From Microbacterium murale (GTDB taxonomy: Bacteria > Actinomycetota > Actinomycetes > Actinomycetales > Microbacteriaceae), in assembly GCF_030815955.1 (NCBI RefSeq), contig NZ_JAUSXK010000001.1, forward strand, positions 3,782,001-3,846,000: 64,000 nt of DNA. Reading direction: 5' to 3'. Under the pieces are notes generated by a model that saw only the letters and a program-made list of their open reading frames with translations, had not been told where the DNA came from and made no database searches. The translations under genes and the position numbers were made by a program. Positions 19,433 through 29,814 of this stretch are shown one piece after another; positions within the stretch are counted from its first letter, which is position 1, and each line of letters opens with the position of its first letter.

Positions 19433-19885
19433 CTACGGGATGAGAGCGGTGAGCTGACGAACGGCATTCGCGTACCCGTCCACGCCCTCGCCGATCACAC
19501 GCACTGCCGCGACGTCTTCGAGGTACGAGAAGTGTCGGAACTCCTCTCGCGCATGCACGTCTGAGATGTGCACCTCGGCGAACGGGATGGACACTCCGGT
19601 GAGCGCGTCACGCAGTGCGACGGAGGTGTGAGTGAGTCCACCCGGATTGATCACGATGCCGGAGCAGTCCGCACGGGCGGCGTGGATCGCATCGATCAGG
19701 GCGCCTTCGTGATTGCTCTGGACGCTGCGCACCTCGTAGCCGGCCGCCGCAGCGGCCTCCGTCGTGATCCTCTCGACATCGGAGAGCGTCGCCTTGCCGT
19801 AGATCTCCGGCTGGCGGGTGCCGAGGAGATTGAGGTTCGGTCCGTTGACGAGCAGGATGCGTCGGCGGGGGGTCTCGGCGTTCAT
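19433..19885 (-). CDS. aroQ: 3-dehydroquinate dehydratase, type II
   Basis: 150 aa; third step of the shikimate pathway. [20 protein letters not shown] contains the catalytic Tyr region; [16 protein letters not shown] and [17 protein letters not shown] are the substrate loops. The ATG at 19885 overlaps the stop of the GNAT gene (ATGA). The frame is open further upstream but that part is unrelated sequence. Confidence 0.96.
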   Translation of the reverse strand: MNAETPRRRILLVNGPNLNLLGTRQPEIYGKATLSDVERITTEAAAAAGYEVRSVQSNHEGALIDAIHAARADCSGIVINPGGLTHTSVALRDALTGVSIPFAEVHISDVHAREEFRHFSYLEDVAAVRVIGEGVDGYANAVRQLTALIP

Positions 19886-20424
19886 CGTGCTCCCCCGCCG
19901 ATCGGACGCGTCATCTCGAGCTCCGGGCCGATCGATGCGGTGAACCGCACGCCGGTGTCGACGAATCCGATACGCCGATACGCGGCCTGTGCACGGGCAT
20001 TGTCCGCATGGACATCGAGCGTGAGCCGGGAGTCGCCCAACGAGTCGGCCCACTGCGCTGCCGTGTCGAACAGCGCGTCGATCATTCCGACTCCGCGGTG
20101 CTCAGGGCGGACATAGACGCCGACGACGTCGCCGCGAGGCGCGGTGACGGTGCGCCCGTGGTGGTCGGTCGAACCAGCGACACGTCGCAGCACCGAAAGA
20201 GTGCCGTTCCATTCGCCGTCGGCTTCCGCGATGAACTGTGCGACGGCATCGCCGGAGGCTGCGCCTTCGGTGCGCTGCTGCCAGAACTCGTCGTCGTGCG
20301 CCGATTCCTCTTCGTAGGAGTGCAAGAACGCGATCGCTGCCGCCTGGTCCCGGACCGCATCGAGTCGCAGGTCACGAACCTGCTCCCATTCGTCCGCACG
20401 AACACGCCGCACGGTGAAGATCAT
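19882..20424 (-). CDS. GNAT-family N-acetyltransferase inside the aro operon
   Basis: 180 aa, substrate unknown. The acetyl-CoA-binding motif is [19 protein letters not shown], followed by [19 protein letters not shown], both typical GNAT motifs. It overlaps both neighbours by ATGA, so it is translationally coupled between aroB and aroQ. I know of no shikimate step that needs an acetyltransferase, so its presence may be incidental. Confidence 0.88.
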   Translation of the reverse strand: MIFTVRRVRADEWEQVRDLRLDAVRDQAAAIAFLHSYEEESAHDDEFWQQRTEGAASGDAVAQFIAEADGEWNGTLSVLRRVAGSTDHHGRTVTAPRGDVVGVYVRPEHRGVGMIDALFDTAAQWADSLGDSRLTLDVHADNARAQAAYRRIGFVDTGVRFTASIGPELEMTRPIGGGAR

Positions 20425-21509
20425 GCGCCGACCTCCTGATAGGCGGCGAACAGCAGCGATTCGTCCGGAGCCTGCAGAACGGTCGGCTTGGCGATGTCGT
20501 CCAGCACGATGAAGCGCAGCATCCCGCCCCGGCTCTTCTTGTCGCGCTGCATGGTGGCGAGCAGTTGCGGCCACGCGCCGGCCCGGTAGCTGGTCGGCAG
20601 ACCGAGAGACTCGAGCACAGTGCGATGGCGGTCGGCGGACTCATCGGACAGACGCCCTGCGAGTCGCGAGATCTCGGCGGCGAACAGCATCCCGACAGAG
20701 ATCGCCGCGCCGTGACGCCACCGATAGCGCTCGGCATGCTCGATGGCGTGCCCGAGCGTGTGACCGTAGTTGAGGATCTCGCGCTGGCCGGCTTCGCGGA
20801 AGTCCTCGGACACGACTCGCGCCTTCATATCGATCGCGAGTTCGATCGTGCGGCGGAACTCATCGGTCGTCGTATCGACGGCACGTGCAGGATCTGCCTC
20901 GATGATGTCGAGGATCTCGGGTGCCCAGATGAAACCGGCCTTCACGACCTCGGCGAAGCCTGCAGTGGCCTCATGCGTGCTGAGGCTGGCCAGCTCGTCG
21001 AGGTCGCCGATCACGGCGCGGGGCGCCCAGAATGCACCGACGAGGTTCTTGCCCTCCGCAGTGTTCACACCCGTCTTGCCTCCGACCGAAGCATCGACGA
21101 GGCCGAGCACGGTGGTCGGCACCTGCACGACCTGCACACCGCGCAACCAGGTCGCCGCGACGAAGCCGGCGAGGTCGGTCACAGCGCCGCCGCCGTATCC
21201 CACGACGGCATCGGTGCGCGTGAAGTCGGACTGCCCCATGATCTGCCAGCAGAAGGCCGCGACCTCGATGCGTTTTCCCTGCTCGGCGTCGGGCACCTCG
21301 GCGAGCAGCACCTCGCGGGGTCCCTCAGCAGCGTCGGCGAGCAGGCGGTCGCGCAGTTCGGCAGCGCGTGCGGCGAGAGTGGGCGGGTGCACCACCAGGA
21401 TCTTCCGCACCGCGGGATCGAGTGCGGCCGACACCTGGTCGAGGATGCCGCGTCCGACCGTGATGTCGTACGACGCCTGCCCTGTCACGCTGATCGTGGT
21501 CGTGCTCAT
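20421..21509 (-). CDS. aroB: 3-dehydroquinate synthase
   Basis: 362 aa; NAD- and metal-dependent second step of the shikimate pathway. Seen: VGYGGGAVTDLAGFVAATWL, the PTTVLGLVDASVGGKTGVN loop and the metal ligands in NYGHTLGHAIEHAERYRW. The ATG at 21509 overlaps the aroK stop (ATGA); six extra codons upstream are in frame but less likely. Confidence 0.97.
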   Translation of the reverse strand: MSTTTISVTGQASYDITVGRGILDQVSAALDPAVRKILVVHPPTLAARAAELRDRLLADAAEGPREVLLAEVPDAEQGKRIEVAAFCWQIMGQSDFTRTDAVVGYGGGAVTDLAGFVAATWLRGVQVVQVPTTVLGLVDASVGGKTGVNTAEGKNLVGAFWAPRAVIGDLDELASLSTHEATAGFAEVVKAGFIWAPEILDIIEADPARAVDTTTDEFRRTIELAIDMKARVVSEDFREAGQREILNYGHTLGHAIEHAERYRWRHGAAISVGMLFAAEISRLAGRLSDESADRHRTVLESLGLPTSYRAGAWPQLLATMQRDKKSRGGMLRFIVLDDIAKPTVLQAPDESLLFAAYQEVGA

Positions 21510-22024
21510 GCCTGTTCTCTCCTCCATGCTGCGATCTCATCGGCGATGCGTTGCATCGGCCGGCGTGACGTATCGAATATCGCATCCGCTACCTCTTCGT
21601 ACCAGGCGCGGCGCTGCTCGTAGATCTGGTTCCAGCGCTCCAGCGGGTCGTCGTCTCCGGCCAGGAGCGGACGACCGCCGGTGCGAATCCGATCGGCGAC
21701 AGCATCCTGCGTCACGGCGAGGAAGACGACCGGATGCTGGCGCAGCAGCTCGCGTGTCGCCGACGAGCTGACCGCACCGCCCCCGAGCGAGATCACTCCC
21801 CCTTGTCTGAGTGCCGCCTCGACCGCAGACTGCTCGAGCGCACGGAAGTGCGACTCACCGTATTTCTCGAAAAGGTCCGGAATCGGGCCGTGCTCGGCAG
21901 CGATCCGCTTGTCCGTGTCGATGAATCCGACACCGAGACGCTTGGCCACCTGCCGACCGACGCTGGTCTTGCCCGCGCCCATCGGACCGACGAGCACGAC
22001 GGTCAGCTGCTCAGGCGTGCTCAT
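21506..22024 (-). CDS. aroK: Shikimate kinase
   Basis: 172 aa. The P-loop is [11 protein letters not shown] (residues about 13-23). The shikimate-binding FIDTDKRI and GGGAVSS motifs are present, and the lid region has RTGGRPLL. The start at 22024 lies 14 bp inside the end of aroC, so the two are translationally coupled. Confidence 0.96.
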   Translation of the reverse strand: MSTPEQLTVVLVGPMGAGKTSVGRQVAKRLGVGFIDTDKRIAAEHGPIPDLFEKYGESHFRALEQSAVEAALRQGGVISLGGGAVSSSATRELLRQHPVVFLAVTQDAVADRIRTGGRPLLAGDDDPLERWNQIYEQRRAWYEEVADAIFDTSRRPMQRIADEIAAWRREQA

Positions 22025-23240
22025 CGTGGGCGATCAGCGCTGCCTCCGAGGCGGGCGCGGTGCGCAGCTCGGCCGGGATCGCGTCGAGATAGCCCTGCAG
22101 GTTGCGGGCCGTCTCACGGACGCTGTCACCGCCGAACTTCTCCAGCACGGCATTCGCGAGCTCGACGGCGACCATGGCCTCGGCGACCACGCCCGCCGCC
22201 GGAACTGCACACACATCGGAGCGCTGGTGGTGGGCGGTCGCGGCGTCGCCGGTAGCGACGTCGATCGTGCGCAGCGAGTGCGGCACGGTCGCGATCGGCT
22301 TCATCCCTGCGCGTACGCGGAGCACAGTACCGGTGGACATGCCGCCCTCCGTGCCGCCGGCGCGGTCGGAGCCGCGGGTGATGCCCGCGTCGGCGGAGAA
22401 GAGCTCATCGTGTGCGGCAGAACCTCGACGTCGTGTCGTCTCGAAGCCGTCACCCACCTCGACGCCCTTGATCGCCTGGATGCTCATGAGCGCCTGAGCG
22501 AGGCGCGCGTCCAGGCGGCGGTCCCAGTGCACGTGCGAGCCGAGTCCTGGTGGAAGCCCGTAAGCGAGCACCTCGACGATGCCGCCGAGTGTGTCGCCAT
22601 CCTTGCGCGCCTCGTCGACTTCGGTGACCATCGCGGCAGACGTGCCGGCGTCGAAGCACCGCAGCGGATCGGCATCGAGCGCGTCGACATCGTCAGGCGT
22701 CGGCAGCGCCGCACCGTCGGGCACTCGTACCGGGCCGATGGAGAGCGTGTGGCTGACGAGACGGATGCCGAGCTCACCCAGGAACGAGCGTGCGACCGCA
22801 CCGAGCGCGACGCGTGCCGCCGTCTCGCGAGCGCTTGCCCGCTCGAGGATCGGTCGCGCCTCGTCGAAATCGTACTTCTGCATGCCGACGAGGTCGGCGT
22901 GCCCAGGACGAGGACGGGTCAACGGCGCCGAACGGCCGCGTGATCTGTCGGTGATCTCCACCGGCTCGGGATTCATGACCTCGACCCACTTCGGCCATTC
23001 GGTGTTGCCGATGCGCAACGCGACCGGGCTGCCGAGGGACTTCCCATGGCGCACGCCACCGGAGATCGTGAGCTCGTCCTGCTCGAACTTCATGCGCGAT
23101 CCGCGACCATAGCCGAGCTTGCGGCGGGCGAGATCCTTCTGGATCGCCTCTGACGAGATCGGGACGCCGGACGGCAGCCCTTCCATGACGGCAATGAGTT
23201 CGGGGCCGTGCGATTCGCCGGCCGTGAGCACGCGGAGCAT
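22011..23240 (-). CDS. aroC: Chorismate synthase
   Basis: 409 aa. Uses reduced FMN to convert EPSP to chorismate. Signature motifs: [11 protein letters not shown] at the start, [13 protein letters not shown], and [15 protein letters not shown]; the central [19 protein letters not shown] is also typical. ATG start at 23240, 57 bp after the aroE stop. Confidence 0.97.
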   Translation of the reverse strand: MLRVLTAGESHGPELIAVMEGLPSGVPISSEAIQKDLARRKLGYGRGSRMKFEQDELTISGGVRHGKSLGSPVALRIGNTEWPKWVEVMNPEPVEITDRSRGRSAPLTRPRPGHADLVGMQKYDFDEARPILERASARETAARVALGAVARSFLGELGIRLVSHTLSIGPVRVPDGAALPTPDDVDALDADPLRCFDAGTSAAMVTEVDEARKDGDTLGGIVEVLAYGLPPGLGSHVHWDRRLDARLAQALMSIQAIKGVEVGDGFETTRRRGSAAHDELFSADAGITRGSDRAGGTEGGMSTGTVLRVRAGMKPIATVPHSLRTIDVATGDAATAHHQRSDVCAVPAAGVVAEAMVAVELANAVLEKFGGDSVRETARNLQGYLDAIPAELRTAPASEAALIAHDEHA

Positions 23241-23297
23241 TGCTCCAGTCTCCCATGAGCGCCGACCTTGTTTTCGCCGCGTGTCATGGACGGCGGA

Positions 23298-24122
23298 TCA
23301 AGACAGCGACGGAACCTCCAGAGCCGTGCGCATGGCGGCGAGAACCGTCGCCTCGTCGCCGAGTTCATGAAGCGGGCTCCCGTGAACGAACACGCGCACC
23401 TGCCGCAGTGCCTGGTGCAGCAGCATCGAATGTCCTGGGGTGACCTCGTCGCCCGGCCACGCTGCTGCCAGCGCGGATGGCCACGGGGCGTACGCGACGT
23501 CCAACAGGCTGCCACCGGCTGCCGCGAAAGCGGCGGAGTCCTCGAGCACGGCACCGCCGGGAAGCGTGGCGACCGTGACGTCCACCGGCGCGGCGCCTGC
23601 AGCGAATCCGTCCACGGTGACTTCCACGCCGAGCTGCTCCCCCAGCACGCGCAGCGCTTCGGCGCGCTCCGGGCGCCGCGCGCGGACGTCGATCCGCTGT
23701 GCACCCATCTCCGCGACGGCGACCAGAGCCGACGACGCGGTCGCACCGGCTCCGAGGATCCGCGCACGCTCGGCGCTGCGGACGCCGTGTTCGGCGAATG
23801 CGTCGACGATGCCGCCGACATCGGTGTTGAAACCGAGCGGCGTCTCGCCGAGGAGCAGTGTGTTCACCGCACCGGTCAGCTCAGCATGACGGTCGCGTCG
23901 GACGGCTGCACGGAATGCCTGCTCCTTCAGCGGCATCGTGAGGGAGAGTCCGCGCCATGAATCGTCCAGATCGTGGAAAGCAGCATTGAAGCCGCCGGCA
24001 TCCACCTGTCGACGCCCGTACTCCCAATCCAGTCCGAGAACGCGAATCGCGGCAGAGTGCAGGGCCGGCGACTTGCTGTGAGCGATCGGATCGCCCCACA
24101 CCGCGAGACGACTGACGCTCAT
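23298..24122 (-). CDS. aroE: Shikimate dehydrogenase
   Basis: 274 aa. The substrate-binding N-terminus is VWGDPIAHSKSPALHSAA with Lys in TMPLKEQAF; the NADP-binding motif is LGAGATASSALVAVAEMG. The ATG at 24122 is 4 bp after the mltG stop. In several actinobacteria mltG and aroE are adjacent in the same way. Confidence 0.94.
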   Translation of the reverse strand: MSVSRLAVWGDPIAHSKSPALHSAAIRVLGLDWEYGRRQVDAGGFNAAFHDLDDSWRGLSLTMPLKEQAFRAAVRRDRHAELTGAVNTLLLGETPLGFNTDVGGIVDAFAEHGVRSAERARILGAGATASSALVAVAEMGAQRIDVRARRPERAEALRVLGEQLGVEVTVDGFAAGAAPVDVTVATLPGGAVLEDSAAFAAAGGSLLDVAYAPWPSALAAAWPGDEVTPGHSMLLHQALRQVRVFVHGSPLHELGDEATVLAAMRTALEVPSLS

Positions 24123-24126
24123 TCCG

Positions 24127-25524
24127 TCAGCATCCCTGGTCGGGATTCGCGCGGCACCACTCTTGCCAGGTCTTGATCGCAGCCTGGTGCTCTTCGTAGG
24201 TCGTGGAGAAGACCGTCTCACCGGTCTGAAGATTGACGGTGACGAAGTAGAACCACGGTCCGTCGACAGGGTGCATCGCGGCCTCGATCGCGGCGTCGTT
24301 CGGGTTCGCGATCGGCCCTACGGGCAGTCCGGTGTGGACGTAGGTGTTCCACGGGTTGTCGTCGTTCTGAGCCTCAGTGGAGGTGCTCACCACACCGGCA
24401 TGAAGCTCGCCGTAGCCGTACTGCGCGGTCGAATCCATCTGCAGCATCATCCCGTCATCCAGACGGTTCTGAATGACGCGCGACACCTTCGCGAAGTCGT
24501 CGGTGCGTCCCTCTCGCTGGATGATCGACGCGATCGTCAGGATCCTCTGCTCGTCGCCGGCCGGCACTCCCGCTGCGGTCAAGGATTCACGGGTGCGGTC
24601 GACCATCCGCTGGATGACCTGAGTTGCGGTCGCTTCGGGATCGAAGGTGTACACCGCCGGGAACAGCCATCCTTCGAGGCTTTCGGCCGCTACCCCGTAC
24701 GCGCTGGGATCGGCGACAGCCGCCTGCAGATCCTCCAGCGGAATGCCGATGCTCTCCGTGATCACGGGGAGCGATGATTCGAGGGTCCCGCCTTCGGATA
24801 TCCCGACGGAGTTCTCCAATTTGTTCGCGTCATCGTTCAGCGCGGCCAGGGCAGCTTCAGCGGTCATCTTGTTCTGCAGCTTGTACACGCCGGGATAAAA
24901 GGTGACCGCGATGTTCTCCTTGACGAGGTAGTCGTAGAAGACATCTTCCGTCCTGGTCACGCCCGCCTCGTACAGCGCGGTGGAGACCGGTGAACCGGTA
25001 TCGCCCTCGTGGATGGTGACGAGCGCCTCGCCGGACGCGATTCCGGGCTCCCAGTCGTCAGGCTCTCCCCATCCCATGATCTCGTTGATCTTGTCGCCAT
25101 ACGTGTTCATCGCCCACGCACCACCGGCCACAGCCCCGCCGATCAGAGCGAGAACGATGATGAGGGCGACGAGACAGCCGGTACGTCGCTTCTTCTTGCG
25201 CGGCGCACCGTGCGTGTCGTCGTGTTCTGCTGCGAACAGATCGTCGAGAGATGCCGGCGACGACGTGCCCGCAGAAGCGGGGGCTGCTTCTGCGGGCACG
25301 TCGACAGGCGCGTCATTCGTCGAGGCGTCTGCGGGCTCGGCGGCCACGTCGGAGGGTGCTGCTTCAGACCGACTGGCTTCACGCAGCGCTCGACGGGAGC
25401 CAGGAGCCGGTGGTGTCGACTCCACGCTCGGCACCTGATGCGACGGGGCAGGGAGCTTGGAGAACAGGTCGTCGGAGAGCGAGTTCGAGCCGCGCTCTGG
25501 ACTCTCACGTTCGGGCATGCTCAA
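24127..25524 (-). CDS. mltG: Endolytic murein transglycosylase
   Basis: 465 aa. Cleaves nascent glycan strands at the membrane. A charged, Ala/Pro-rich cytoplasmic N-terminus (about 115 residues) precedes one membrane helix (TGCLVALIIVLALIGGAVAG). The YceG domain follows, with the catalytic Glu in IASIIQREGRTDDFAKVSRV and the later MDSTAQYGYG. Two starts are possible: TTG at 25524, overlapping the ruvX stop (TTGA), or ATG at 25518. Confidence 0.93.
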   Translation of the reverse strand: MSMPERESPERGSNSLSDDLFSKLPAPSHQVPSVESTPPAPGSRRALREASRSEAAPSDVAAEPADASTNDAPVDVPAEAAPASAGTSSPASLDDLFAAEHDDTHGAPRKKKRRTGCLVALIIVLALIGGAVAGGAWAMNTYGDKINEIMGWGEPDDWEPGIASGEALVTIHEGDTGSPVSTALYEAGVTRTEDVFYDYLVKENIAVTFYPGVYKLQNKMTAEAALAALNDDANKLENSVGISEGGTLESSLPVITESIGIPLEDLQAAVADPSAYGVAAESLEGWLFPAVYTFDPEATATQVIQRMVDRTRESLTAAGVPAGDEQRILTIASIIQREGRTDDFAKVSRVIQNRLDDGMMLQMDSTAQYGYGELHAGVVSTSTEAQNDDNPWNTYVHTGLPVGPIANPNDAAIEAAMHPVDGPWFYFVTVNLQTGETVFSTTYEEHQAAIKTWQEWCRANPDQGC

Positions 25525-25994
25525 GTGGGCTCCTCGTCCTTTGGAACCACGGACCCGGCCGGGTTGCCGGTACTCTTCTCCGTGTCGATCGCGTGCTGCA
25601 GAAGCACCACTGCCGCGACCTGATCGACAATGCTACGAGAGTTTCGCTGAGTTCTGCCAGAAGATCGCAGCGCCGCATGCGCTGTGACGGTGCTGAGTCG
25701 CTCATCCATCAAGCGCACGGGCACGGCTGTGAGTCGTTGCAGAGCGGCCGCGAAGTCTCGAGCGTCGGCCGTGGAAGGGGTGTCTTCCCCTCGCATGTTG
25801 ACCGGGAGCCCCACGATGAATTCCAGCGGATCGTACTCCGCCGCGATCTCAGCGATACGGGTCAGCGACGTGTCCGAGCGCGGCACCGTCTCCACCGGCA
25901 CGGCGAGCATGCCGTCGGGGTCGCAGCGGGCGACGCCCACTCTCGCCTTACCGACATCGATGCCGAGCCGCACACCGCGGCGGAATCCGCTCAC
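25521..25994 (-). CDS. ruvX: YqgF/RuvX-type RNase H-fold nuclease
   Basis: 157 aa. Putative Holliday-junction or pre-16S rRNA nuclease. The RNase H-like acidic motifs are LGIDVGKARVGVA, VGLPVNMRGED and MDERLSTVTA. The ATG at 25994 overlaps the alaS stop. It lies between alaS and mltG, the common actinobacterial order. Confidence 0.95.
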   Translation of the reverse strand: MSGFRRGVRLGIDVGKARVGVARCDPDGMLAVPVETVPRSDTSLTRIAEIAAEYDPLEFIVGLPVNMRGEDTPSTADARDFAAALQRLTAVPVRLMDERLSTVTAHAALRSSGRTQRNSRSIVDQVAAVVLLQHAIDTEKSTGNPAGSVVPKDEEPT

Positions 25995-28651
25995 GCGCCG
26001 CGCAGCTCCTGCGTCACGGCCTCGAGCGCTGCGCCCAGTGCCGAGGCATCCGTGCCACCGCCCTGAGCGACGTCGTCGCGCCCGCCGCCACCGCCGCCGA
26101 GTACCCCGGCCGCTCGCTTCGCGAGGGCACCGGCCTTCGCACCCGCCGCGCGTGCCGCATCGTTCGTGGTGACGACGACGATCGGCCGACCGGCGGCGAT
26201 GCCACCGAGAGCGACGACCGCGGCATCGGAGCCGAGCCGCTCACGCACGCTGAGCGCCAGTCCTCGTACATCATCCGCAGAAGCGACGTCGCCGAGGGAC
26301 ACCGCGGCGACCCGGTACGCACCGACGCGCTCGGCGGACTCGGCGATCGAGGGCACCTGGCCCTCGCGCTGCTTCGCCTCGAACTGCGCGATCCGCTTCT
26401 CGGCGGTCTTGAGGTTCGCCGCGATCTCAGCGATCCGCTCCGGCAACTGCTCGCGGGGCGTCTTCAGCGCGGTCGTGAGCTGCGAGACGATTGCACGCTC
26501 GGCCGCCAGCTCGCGGAACGCATCCTGACCGACCAGCGCTTCGATGCGGCGGTTGGAGGCGCCGACGGATGATTCACCGACGACGCTGACCAGTCCGACC
26601 TCGGCGCTGGTGCTCACGTGCGTTCCCGCACAGAGTTCCCGCGACCACGGACCGCCGATGTCGACCATCCGCACGACGTTGCCGTACTTCTCGCCGAACA
26701 ATGCCATCGCGCCGGCTTCCTTGGCCTCATCGAGCGACACGATGCGCGTCGTCACCTCGAGAGCCTCCTGCACGGCCCGATTGGTGATCTCCTCGATCTC
26801 GGTGCGCGCGTCAGCCGACAGCGCCTGCGACCACGAGAAGTCGAAGCGCATGTAGCCCGCACGGTTGAGCGACCCCGATTGCGTCGCGGTCGGACCGAGC
26901 GTGTCCCGAAGGGCGGCGTGGACCAGATGCGTGGCGGAATGCGCCTGACGTGCGGCACGGCGGTTCGCGGCATCGACGAGCGTCGTCGCGCGATCGTCGA
27001 GAGCGACGCTGCCGCTGGCGACCTGCACCGTGTGACTGATGAGGCCGGCTACCGGCTTCTGCACATCGAGCACGTCGAGTTCGAATCCGGCGCCCACGAT
27101 CGTGCCCTTGTCAGCGACCTGACCACCGGACTCCGCGTACAGGGTCGTCTCGGCGAGGATGACCTCGGCGACCTGGCCCTCGCCCGCGGATGCCACAGGC
27201 TGACCATCGACGAGGATGCCGAGGACGCGGGACTCGATGTCAAGATCGGTGTAGCCCGCGAAGCCGGTCTCGCCGAGGGCTCGGAATTCGCGATACACCG
27301 AGACATCGGCGAGTTGACGCTTCCGGCTCTTCGCATCGGCTTTCGCACGCGTCCGCTGCTCCTGCATGAGGCTGTCGAAAGCCGCGCGATCGACGTTGAG
27401 CCCTGTTTCTTCGGCGATCTCGAGTGTGAGGTCGATCGGGAAGCCATACGTGTCGTGCAGTAGGAACGCCTCGGGTCCCGCGAGAGTCTGCTTGCCGGCC
27501 TTCTTCGTGTCAGCGAGTGCGAGGTCGAGGATCGTCGATCCCTGAGCGAGCGTGCGCAGGAAGGTCTCCTCCTCGGCGATCGCTGAGAGGGACAACCGGT
27601 CCCAATCCGTCTCGAGAACCGGATAGGCCGTCTTCATGGCATCGCGAGAGGCCGCGAACAGCTCGGGGAACACCGGTGCATCCACACCGAGCAGCCGCAT
27701 GGCGCGGACGGTGCGGCGCATGAGCCGACGGAGCACATACCCGCGGCCCTCGTTCGACGGCTTCACGCCGTCGGAGAGCAGCATGAGCGAGGACCGGACA
27801 TGATCGGCGATCACGCGGAAGCGGACGTCGTCCTCGTGCACGGCGCCGTAACGCTTGCCGGACAGCTCCACAGCGCGGTCCAGCACCGGGCGCACCTGGT
27901 CCGTCTCGTACATGTTCGCCACACCCTGCTTGAGGAAGGCGACGCGCTCCAGGCCCATACCCGTATCGATGTTCTTCCGCGGCAGAGGGCCGGCGATGTC
28001 GAAGTCGACCTGGGAGCGCACATCACTGAGCAGCTCCTGCATGAACACGAGGTTCCACAGCTCCATGTACCGGTTGTCGTCCGCCGCCGGGCCGCCGTCT
28101 CGGCCGAACTCCGCACCGCGGTCGAAGAAGATCTCCGAATCAGGGCCGCCAGGGCCGGGCTGACCGGTGTGCCAGTAATTGTCGGCCCGTCCGAGTCGCT
28201 GAATGCGCTCCTCCGGCAGGCCGATCACGCGGCGCCAGATGTCAGCGGCCTCGTCATCGGTCTCGTAGACCGTGACCCAGAAGTCCTTCTCCTCGAACCC
28301 CAGTCCTCCGTCGGCCTCGCTCGTCGTCAGGAGCTCCCACGCGTACGTGATCGCCCCCTCCTTGAAGTAGTCGCCGAACGACCAGTTGCCGAGCATCTGG
28401 AAGAACGTGCCGTGACGAACCGTCTTGCCCACTTCTTCGATGTCGTTGGTGCGAATGCACTTCTGAACGTCAGCCGCACGCGAGTACGGCGCAGGAACGA
28501 CGCCGGTCAGGTACGGGATGAACGGCACCATCCCGGCGATGGTGAACATCACCGTCGGGTCGTCGCTCACGAGCGATGCCGAGGGCACGATCGTGTGGTC
28601 GTTCTTCTCGAAGTAGTTGAGGTAACGCTGCGCGATGTCCGCAGTTTTCAT
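25991..28651 (-). CDS. alaS: Alanyl-tRNA synthetase
   Basis: 886 aa, full length. The class II catalytic core is N-terminal (TADIAQRYLNYFEKNDH, then KNIDTGMGLERVAFLKQG). The editing domain has the zinc motifs HSATHLVHAAL and CAGTHV. The C-terminal C-Ala/DHHA1 domain ends with a Gly-rich GVLGGGGGGRDDVAQGGG. ATG start at 28651. Confidence 0.98.
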   Translation of the reverse strand: MKTADIAQRYLNYFEKNDHTIVPSASLVSDDPTVMFTIAGMVPFIPYLTGVVPAPYSRAADVQKCIRTNDIEEVGKTVRHGTFFQMLGNWSFGDYFKEGAITYAWELLTTSEADGGLGFEEKDFWVTVYETDDEAADIWRRVIGLPEERIQRLGRADNYWHTGQPGPGGPDSEIFFDRGAEFGRDGGPAADDNRYMELWNLVFMQELLSDVRSQVDFDIAGPLPRKNIDTGMGLERVAFLKQGVANMYETDQVRPVLDRAVELSGKRYGAVHEDDVRFRVIADHVRSSLMLLSDGVKPSNEGRGYVLRRLMRRTVRAMRLLGVDAPVFPELFAASRDAMKTAYPVLETDWDRLSLSAIAEEETFLRTLAQGSTILDLALADTKKAGKQTLAGPEAFLLHDTYGFPIDLTLEIAEETGLNVDRAAFDSLMQEQRTRAKADAKSRKRQLADVSVYREFRALGETGFAGYTDLDIESRVLGILVDGQPVASAGEGQVAEVILAETTLYAESGGQVADKGTIVGAGFELDVLDVQKPVAGLISHTVQVASGSVALDDRATTLVDAANRRAARQAHSATHLVHAALRDTLGPTATQSGSLNRAGYMRFDFSWSQALSADARTEIEEITNRAVQEALEVTTRIVSLDEAKEAGAMALFGEKYGNVVRMVDIGGPWSRELCAGTHVSTSAEVGLVSVVGESSVGASNRRIEALVGQDAFRELAAERAIVSQLTTALKTPREQLPERIAEIAANLKTAEKRIAQFEAKQREGQVPSIAESAERVGAYRVAAVSLGDVASADDVRGLALSVRERLGSDAAVVALGGIAAGRPIVVVTTNDAARAAGAKAGALAKRAAGVLGGGGGGRDDVAQGGGTDASALGAALEAVTQELRGA

Positions 28652-28718
28652 AGGGGTACGGCTGTCCTTGAGTGAGGAGGATGAGCACCGCGACGACCGC
28701 GATGCCGTGCGCTGGTGG

Positions 28719-28907
28719 TCAGTGCTCGCCTGGTTCGACCAGGCGGGCTTCCTGAGCTCGGTAGGCGTCGCCGAGCACCGCGGTGAATCCGTTGATCCTG
28801 GCGTCGACCTCGGCGAGGATGTCGTGACCGCGGGGATCCTTGTTCATGAAATGGGCGGCGACGAACCCGCCGATCACACCGATCAGGAACCACAGGAACG
28901 TCTTCAT
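28719..28907 (-). CDS. Small membrane-anchored hypothetical protein
   Basis: 62 aa from the ATG at 28907. One N-terminal membrane helix (FLWFLIGVIGGFVAAHFM) is followed by a short helical cytoplasmic tail. It lies between rpsD and alaS on the same strand. Family unrecognised; function unknown. Confidence 0.7.
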   Translation of the reverse strand: MKTFLWFLIGVIGGFVAAHFMNKDPRGHDILAEVDARINGFTAVLGDAYRAQEARLVEPGEH

Positions 28908-28965
28908 GTCGTCATCCTTGCCTTGGGCCGCGAGGCGCGGTCTCTCCATCGTATGCGGAAACGAC

Positions 28966-28996
28966 AAGAGGCGTCGGGATGAACCCGACGCCTCTT
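28966..28996 (-). terminator. Terminator after rpsD
   Basis: Perfect 13-bp inverted repeat AAGAGGCGTCGGG / CCCGACGCCTCTT with a 5-nt loop, 20 bp after the rpsD stop. On the minus strand it is followed by TTGTCGTTTCC, a modest T-rich tail. Confidence 0.8.
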
Positions 28997-29015
28997 GCAG
29001 ATATCTTTCGCTGGA

Positions 29016-29645
29016 TCAGCGAGCCGCGTAGTACTCGACGACGAGCTGCACTTCACAGGTCACGGGGACCTCGGCGCGCTTCGGACGACGGACCAGGCGT
29101 GCCTGGAGCTTGTCGAGCTCGACCTCGAGGTAGCCCGGAACCGGGGGAAGCACTTCGGCGTGACCGCCGGCTGCTGCCACCTGGAAGGGCTCGGTGCCCT
29201 CGCTCTTGGGCTTGACGTGGATGAGCTGACCCGGCTTCACGCGGAACGACGGGCGATCGACGAGACCACCATCGACGAGGATGTGGCGGTGCACGACGAG
29301 CTGGCGAGCCTGCGCGGTGGTGCGGGCGAAGCCTGCACGCACGACGAGTGCGTCGAGACGCATCTCGAGCAGCTCGACCAGGTTCTCACCGGTCAGGCCG
29401 TCGCGGCGGCGGGCCTCGTTGAACGTGTTGCGCATCTGCTTCTCGCGGATGCCGTACTGCTCGCGCAGACGCTGCTTCTCGCGCAGACGGACGGCGTAGT
29501 CGCTGTCGGTCTTGCGCTTGGTGCGGCCGTGCTCGCCGGGAGCGTAGGGACGCTTCTCGAGGTAGCGGGCGGCCTTCGGGGTGAGTGCCACGCCGAGGGC
29601 GCGGGACAGGCGGACCTTGCGGCGGTCCTGGGACTTCGTGACCAC
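29016..29645 (-). CDS. rpsD: 30S ribosomal protein S4
   Basis: 209 aa, GTG start at 29645. Contains LSRALGVALTPKAARYLEKRPY, the Arg/Lys-rich YAVRLREKQRLREQYGIREKQ and an S4 RNA-binding domain (RLDALVVRAGFARTTAQARQ). It stands alone with its own terminator, as in many actinobacteria where rpsD sits outside the main ribosomal operons. Confidence 0.98.
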   Translation of the reverse strand: MVTKSQDRRKVRLSRALGVALTPKAARYLEKRPYAPGEHGRTKRKTDSDYAVRLREKQRLREQYGIREKQMRNTFNEARRRDGLTGENLVELLEMRLDALVVRAGFARTTAQARQLVVHRHILVDGGLVDRPSFRVKPGQLIHVKPKSEGTEPFQVAAAGGHAEVLPPVPGYLEVELDKLQARLVRRPKRAEVPVTCEVQLVVEYYAAR

Positions 29646-29814
29646 GAAGTTTTCCTTCCGATGACGTGGACGTGTCTTTCACGCCTCACGGACGTATCTC
29701 CGCCGCTCTGCCTTCGGGCGCACGCCGGGGCGCCGAGAAGGTGGGGTGTGAACGAGGGGATGCCCGAAAACTGTGTTTCGAGCCGCTCAAGTCTAACAGA
29801 TCGGGCTGCGCCCC

